In this document: piece by piece, positions 59,775 to 64,000 of the stretch
Position numbering within the stretch: the stretch's first letter is position 1
How the letters are laid out: each line of letters begins with the position of its first letter
From: Hyphomicrobiales bacterium
Lineage (GTDB): Bacteria; Pseudomonadota; Alphaproteobacteria; Rhizobiales; Aestuariivirgaceae
Direction: 5' to 3'
Assembly: GCA_026990765.1 (NCBI GenBank)
Contig: JALXCV010000026.1
Span: forward strand, 16,224 to 80,223
DNA: 64,000 nt
Notes under the pieces: model-generated
The model's input: the letters and a program-made list of their open reading frames with translations, nothing else
What the model was told of the DNA's origin: nothing
Databases searched by the model: none
Position numbers and translations under genes: made by a program

Positions 59775-62315
59775 TTAAAGGTCACGGCGGAAAACATGGC
59801 TCCGCGCAGTCGACAGTTGATCCCAACCGGGCCGATGTTTCAGGTCGGTTTTCCTGATATTGGCAAGCACGGTATTATAGGCAAATCCTCCAGCAGGGCT
59901 AGGATTATCCCTGGTAAGAAAATCTGGATTGCCACCCCGGTCAATGCCGTTTTCATCAAGATCCATCCATGCTCCTTCGTGCAGTACTGCAACACCAGGC
60001 ATGCAGCGCTCTGTTACATAAAGCGGGGTTACCACCTTGCCGCGATCATTCCAGACTTCAACAATATCACCATTCTTCAAGCCAAGTCGTTTGGCATCAG
60101 AAGCATTCATGGTGGTTTCTTGTGAATAGGTTTCACGCAACCACGGTATGTTGTTGAAGATTGAGTGAGTACGCCAGCGCGGATGCGGCGAAATCAGATG
60201 GAACGGGAACTTCTTGGCCAATGGATGATTGAGAGATTCCCATGGTTCGATCCACTTGGGTATGGCCGGGATATAATAGCCATACTGGGTCTTGGTCCAG
60301 TCCTTGACCGAAGCCAGATAGCCAGAGAAAATCTCGATCTTTCCAGATGGGGTCTGGAAGGGGACACCTTTTTCAATCTGGTCACGGAAAGCCACGTGAG
60401 GTTTGTCAAAAGTGAACTTGTATACACCGCGTTTCTTGAATTCTTCCCAGCTGATCTTAACATGCTGGTGGTGCCTTACACTATTATTCCACCAGTCAGC
60501 CAGATAGGATTCTTCAACCGCATCTGGATACAGGAAATATTCCCGATTGGCTTTTGGATTGTATTTTGGACCAAAGCCCAAACGATATGCCAGTTCGGTG
60601 AACACCTGGAAGTCGGATTTGGATTCACCAAGCGGTTCAATCACTTTTGGACGATGGATGTAGTAATGTCCCTTGTACCATGGCAGGGCTACGTCATGAC
60701 GTTCAAAGTGAGTGGCGATCGGTAACAGATAGTCAGCCCAGATGCCTGACGGGGTGATGGTTGAATCCATACACACAATCATTTCCAGCTTCTTGACCGC
60801 TTCAATCTCCTTGTTGATATTGGTCAGCTGGTTGAACCAGTCCGAACCATGCCAGAATATCGCCTTGATATTGGGAATTACCCCGTCAAGCTTGTCATTG
60901 CGCGGCCACAGACCGATTTCTTCGCGTTTGACATTTGGATAGTTGAGCACACAATGGGCCCAGCGATCAGACTTGATGGCGGCAAACCAGACATTGGCAT
61001 ATTCATCATATGGGTAAGCTGTACCTTCAGCATGCCAGCCCTTGCCAACACCTTCAGCACAACCACCCAGCTTGCCAATATTGCCGGTCATGGCCTGCAG
61101 TGCATTGGCCATGCGGGCATATTGCTCACCATAGGCATTACGGCCCGGGCCCCAGGAAGCCTTGAGAGCTGCCGGCTTGGTTTTGGCATACATGTCTGCC
61201 AGTTTGGCAATATCTTCAGCTTTTACACCACAAATGTCAGCTGCCCATTCAGGGGTTTTGGGAATACCGTCACTGACGCCCATGATGTAGTCTTTGAAGT
61301 TCTCCTGGCCTTTTGCCCAGCCCGGCATGGTTCCCTTGTCCATACCCTGAACGAACTTGTTGATGAACTCCTGATCCTGCAGATTATTGGCAAAGATATG
61401 ATGTGCCATACCGGCCATCATTGCCGCATCGGTGTTGGGTTTGATCGGGATCCACCAGGCATCATAAGCAGCAGCTGAATCTGTATATTGCGGATCAATC
61501 AGCACAAATTTGCAGCCGCGCTGCTTGGCCAAGCGCATATAATAGAAAGTATTGCCACCATGAAATGTATAGGCAGGGTTCCAGCCCCACATGATAATCA
61601 GTTTGGAATGAGCAAAGGCATCATCTTCATTACCGTCCTGAATGGTTCCGTAATTCATCCGCGAGGCAAAAGTTGTTGCCTGATATGATGGAACCGACCA
61701 TGAATTGGTACGGCAACCGAACATGCCAAGAAACCGGGCCAGCAGGCCTTCAATCTGATCGGATTTATGCAATACGCCATAAGAGGCACCGGCATATGAC
61801 TGATCAAGAATTGCGGTTGGTCCATAGGTGTTTTTCAGATAGACCATTTTTTCGGCTATTTCTGAAAGCGCCTGATCCCATGAAATCCGCTTGAATTTGC
61901 CTTCACCGCGTTCACCAACCCGTTTCATGGGGTATAATAAACGTTCAGGCGAATAAAGCCGGGTGCGATATGAACGACCACGCAGGCAGGCACGCAATTG
62001 CGGCTTTTCGAAAGTATCAGTGTTAAAGGCATCTCCCTGATAAGTACCATCATCAGTGGAAAGCCGCACGATAACATCACCCTTTTTATGGGCAACCAGC
62101 ATATGTCGTGATCCACAATTGTGGGCACAAGAGGTCACGACTGTTTCCAGATCGTTATCGCGCGGATAGGGTTCATAGGCAAAAGCATCAGCATTTTGCG
62201 GCTTGCCGGTTGCAGCAAAACCGGTTGCAGCTGTGGCCGCTGTGGTTTTGAGAAAACCGCGGCGTGACAGGTTAAAAAGCTTTTGCACTGCTTTGTTGTT
62301 AGTGAGATTTTTCAC
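59775..62315 (-). CDS. DmsA-like DMSO reductase family molybdopterin oxidoreductase, Tat-exported
   Basis: Tat motif SRRGFLK; CAHNCGSRH..RACLRGRS; YPMKRVGERGEGKFKRISWDQAL; C-terminal molybdopterin domain. Confidence 0.94.
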   Translation of the reverse strand: MKNLTNNKAVQKLFNLSRRGFLKTTAATAATGFAATGKPQNADAFAYEPYPRDNDLETVVTSCAHNCGSRHMLVAHKKGDVIVRLSTDDGTYQGDAFNTDTFEKPQLRACLRGRSYRTRLYSPERLLYPMKRVGERGEGKFKRISWDQALSEIAEKMVYLKNTYGPTAILDQSYAGASYGVLHKSDQIEGLLARFLGMFGCRTNSWSVPSYQATTFASRMNYGTIQDGNEDDAFAHSKLIIMWGWNPAYTFHGGNTFYYMRLAKQRGCKFVLIDPQYTDSAAAYDAWWIPIKPNTDAAMMAGMAHHIFANNLQDQEFINKFVQGMDKGTMPGWAKGQENFKDYIMGVSDGIPKTPEWAADICGVKAEDIAKLADMYAKTKPAALKASWGPGRNAYGEQYARMANALQAMTGNIGKLGGCAEGVGKGWHAEGTAYPYDEYANVWFAAIKSDRWAHCVLNYPNVKREEIGLWPRNDKLDGVIPNIKAIFWHGSDWFNQLTNINKEIEAVKKLEMIVCMDSTITPSGIWADYLLPIATHFERHDVALPWYKGHYYIHRPKVIEPLGESKSDFQVFTELAYRLGFGPKYNPKANREYFLYPDAVEESYLADWWNNSVRHHQHVKISWEEFKKRGVYKFTFDKPHVAFRDQIEKGVPFQTPSGKIEIFSGYLASVKDWTKTQYGYYIPAIPKWIEPWESLNHPLAKKFPFHLISPHPRWRTHSIFNNIPWLRETYSQETTMNASDAKRLGLKNGDIVEVWNDRGKVVTPLYVTERCMPGVAVLHEGAWMDLDENGIDRGGNPDFLTRDNPSPAGGFAYNTVLANIRKTDLKHRPGWDQLSTARSHVFRRDL

Positions 62316-62330
62316 GATTGGTCTCTCCTG

Positions 62331-63461
62331 TTACTTTGCAGCTTGGGTTTTGCGTTGATATTGCGGCTCAGAGGAGGTTGAGCGACCTTTGGCCCAGTCC
62401 GGAGTTTCCTCGGTATCCATATCTGGCCATGGATGACGCGGATACGGATAGGAAACGCGATACCACTGGCGACCACCATGGCAGCCAAAACAGACATCAG
62501 AGCTTTCCTTGGCCAATTCTTCAATATTGGCAGCGTTCAGATAGGTGACATTATGGCGATCAGGTCTGAAACCTCCCTCACCATGACAGGTAAGGCAGCC
62601 ATTCTTTACATCTTCATCTTCAATGTCCTTGCGGGCAATATTCCAGTTATCTTCCACTCCGTCCATATTCTCATATGGAAACTTGCCATGACAGCGAAGA
62701 CAGGTGGTGGAAGGATTGACCATTTTGCGCAATGTGAAATCAGGCGTGGCCGGTGCAGTAAAGTGTTTCTGGCCACTTGTCATATCTGGTGATTCTTCAC
62801 GTATATCATTGCCCTTGTGACAGAATACACAAGACAGGTTCATGACTTTCTTGGCATAGTCACTTTCAAGATGGCGATAATGGAATGATTGCTGATTTCC
62901 CTTATAGGTATCAAGGGTCTGGTACCAGGCAAGCACATTATCTGCTTTTGCACCGGCAATTGAAACCTTGCGTGGTTTGCGGGTCATGATTTCTTCATGA
63001 CAGACCAGACATTCTTCATTGCTGGCCTTGGTGATGGCAGGTTTGAAATGCAGCCGGTGAAAACGGGCACGTTCATAATCAATGCCCTTGACTTCAGCTT
63101 TGAGTGCAGCAACTGCCTGATCGACCAGTTTTTGTTCGGCAGGAGTGCGGGACGGGGGGTTGGTATATATAATTGCCGGAGCATCTTCATCAGCTTCATC
63201 TGCTTGTGGTTCGGCAGCTTTTTCATCTTTGCTGCTGGCAGCAACCTTTACCGTTTCTACCTTTTCCACCGGGGCAATTACCAACTTGTCAGTGGCTTTT
63301 TGTGATGCCTGGGAGGCTGAATCCAATTGTACTGCTACAGGGATATTGGGGTTATTAGAGTCCCTGGTAGTTACATTGAATAGTGCAAATACAGCCAAGG
63401 CGGCTGCTGAAGCAAAGCCTGCTACACTTATGAGTGCCATAAGAGACTCCATCTTTTTCAT
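62331..63461 (-). CDS. Membrane-anchored pentaheme cytochrome c
   Basis: CLVCH, CVFCH, CLRCH, CLTCH, CFGCH; N-terminal TM. Confidence 0.93.
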   Translation of the reverse strand: MKKMESLMALISVAGFASAAALAVFALFNVTTRDSNNPNIPVAVQLDSASQASQKATDKLVIAPVEKVETVKVAASSKDEKAAEPQADEADEDAPAIIYTNPPSRTPAEQKLVDQAVAALKAEVKGIDYERARFHRLHFKPAITKASNEECLVCHEEIMTRKPRKVSIAGAKADNVLAWYQTLDTYKGNQQSFHYRHLESDYAKKVMNLSCVFCHKGNDIREESPDMTSGQKHFTAPATPDFTLRKMVNPSTTCLRCHGKFPYENMDGVEDNWNIARKDIEDEDVKNGCLTCHGEGGFRPDRHNVTYLNAANIEELAKESSDVCFGCHGGRQWYRVSYPYPRHPWPDMDTEETPDWAKGRSTSSEPQYQRKTQAAK

Positions 63462-63489
63462 TAAAACAATATTCCTGCCAAATCCTTGG

Positions 63490-63529
63490 AAAAATCCGCA
63501 AGGAGGAAGCGGTTAGCACCTCCTTGCGG
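63490..63529 (-). terminator. Rho-independent terminator-like hairpin between Met-rich gene and cytochrome gene
   Basis: CCGCAAGGAGG..CCTCCTTGCGG perfect 11-bp stem followed on minus strand by ATTTTTCC. Confidence 0.75.
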
Positions 63530-63559
63530 GCGCGGACGAATTATCCGCTCTTGCTTTTC

Positions 63560-64000
63560 TTATTTAGGCGGTGTCCACGCTTTGCCGGCCATTCCAGACA
63601 TGCCACCCATACCTGACATACCTTTCATACCGGACATTCCGCTCATGCCATTCATGCCGGACATGCCGTTCATGCCTGACATTCCGTTCATGCCGGACAT
63701 GCCGTTCATGCCGGACATGCCACCCATACCTGACATGCCGTTCATGCCGGACATGCCACCCATACCTGACATGCCGTTCATGCCGGACATTCCGCCCATG
63801 CCAAGCTGATTGCCAACATAGCGGGGTACAAATACCCATTGTCCCTGACCGGTATTTCCGCGAGGAATAACCATCCAGAAACCGCCCATGCCTGACATAC
63901 CGGACATGCCGCCCATACCTGACATTCCGGACATTCCGCCCATGCCTGACATTCCGGACATGCCGCCCATGCCTGACATACCGGACATTCCGCCCATGCC
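63560..64000 (-). CDS. Met/Gly-rich (M-x-G)n repeat protein, N-terminus outside window
   Basis: Continuous frame open to window edge; 38 Met in 145 visible aa; two (MxG)n blocks separated by a 27-aa spacer; ends GKAWTPPK*. Confidence 0.8.
   Translation of the reverse strand, partial: GMGGMSGMSGMGGMSGMSGMGGMSGMSGMGGMSGMSGMGGFWMVIPRGNTGQGQWVFVPRYVGNQLGMGGMSGMNGMSGMGGMSGMNGMSGMGGMSGMNGMSGMNGMSGMNGMSGMNGMSGMSGMKGMSGMGGMSGMAGKAWTPPK
63584..63799 (-). repeat. 24 consecutive 9-bp ATG-nnn-GGn units (18/36-bp higher-order periods)
   Basis: Codes MGG MSG MNG MSG ... MAG without interruption. Confidence 0.9.
63881..64000 (-). repeat. Second block of 9-bp units (27-bp higher-order period MGGMSGMSG), truncated by window
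   Basis: Codes (MGG MSG MSG)n. Confidence 0.9.

Noticed and set aside
59436-60125. 229-aa plus-strand ORF spanning the FeS subunit and catalytic subunit junction
   Set aside because: Antisense to two well-supported genes.
60849-61478. 209-aa plus-strand ORF inside the molybdoenzyme gene
   Set aside because: Antisense of a long, conserved DmsA-like CDS.
63486-63870. Plus-strand ORFs with MPDMPFMPDIP and SCRTCRSC repeats
   Set aside because: They are antisense translations of the 9-bp Met/Gly repeat; the minus frame has coherent (MxG)n periodicity, a unique C-terminus and a downstream terminator.
63584-64000. CRISPR-like array
   Set aside because: Repeats are contiguous 9/18/27/36-bp units in frame with no unique spacers; it is a coding tandem repeat.

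Overview
The 64 kb window looks alphaproteobacterial, judged from gene content and operon style; this is an inference. In order it contains: (1) a large flagellar block, about 1-16.8 kb (flgH-motE-flgI-flgA-flgG-fliE-flgC-flgB, GGDEF, NIT-domain MCP, fliI-flgF, DUF1217, motA-fliM-fliN-fliG-flhB, PilZ); (2) a small accessory patch, 17-20.4 kb, with an HhH-like orphan gene, palindromic non-coding DNA and an internally deleted IS481-type transposase next to tRNA-Arg(ACG); (3) housekeeping genes, 20.5-29.3 kb (TerB-like, SBP, GT2, radical SAM, DMT, dCTP deaminase, apaG, argE); (4) a Tad/Cpa pilus export locus, 29.4-38 kb; (5) a clade II-like nitrous oxide reductase cluster, 38-48.9 kb (nosY, L, F, H, G, D, B, two diheme cytochromes c, nosZ with a Sec-type leader), divergent from two tandem SCO genes followed by ubiE/menG, menA, a BASS transporter and a membrane-anchored MsrAB; (6) a respiratory island on the minus strand, 54-64 kb: sigma54 response regulator, histidine kinase with a periplasmic CxxCH motif, polyferredoxin, TorD-like chaperone, DmsB-like FeS protein, Tat-exported DmsA-like molybdoenzyme with Cys-to-His in its FeS motif, pentaheme cytochrome c, and a Met/Gly triplet-repeat protein (M-x-G)n running off the window end. 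The most interesting candidate system is this last island. A 105-bp dispersed intergenic repeat (two inverted copies, about 89% identical) is also reported.
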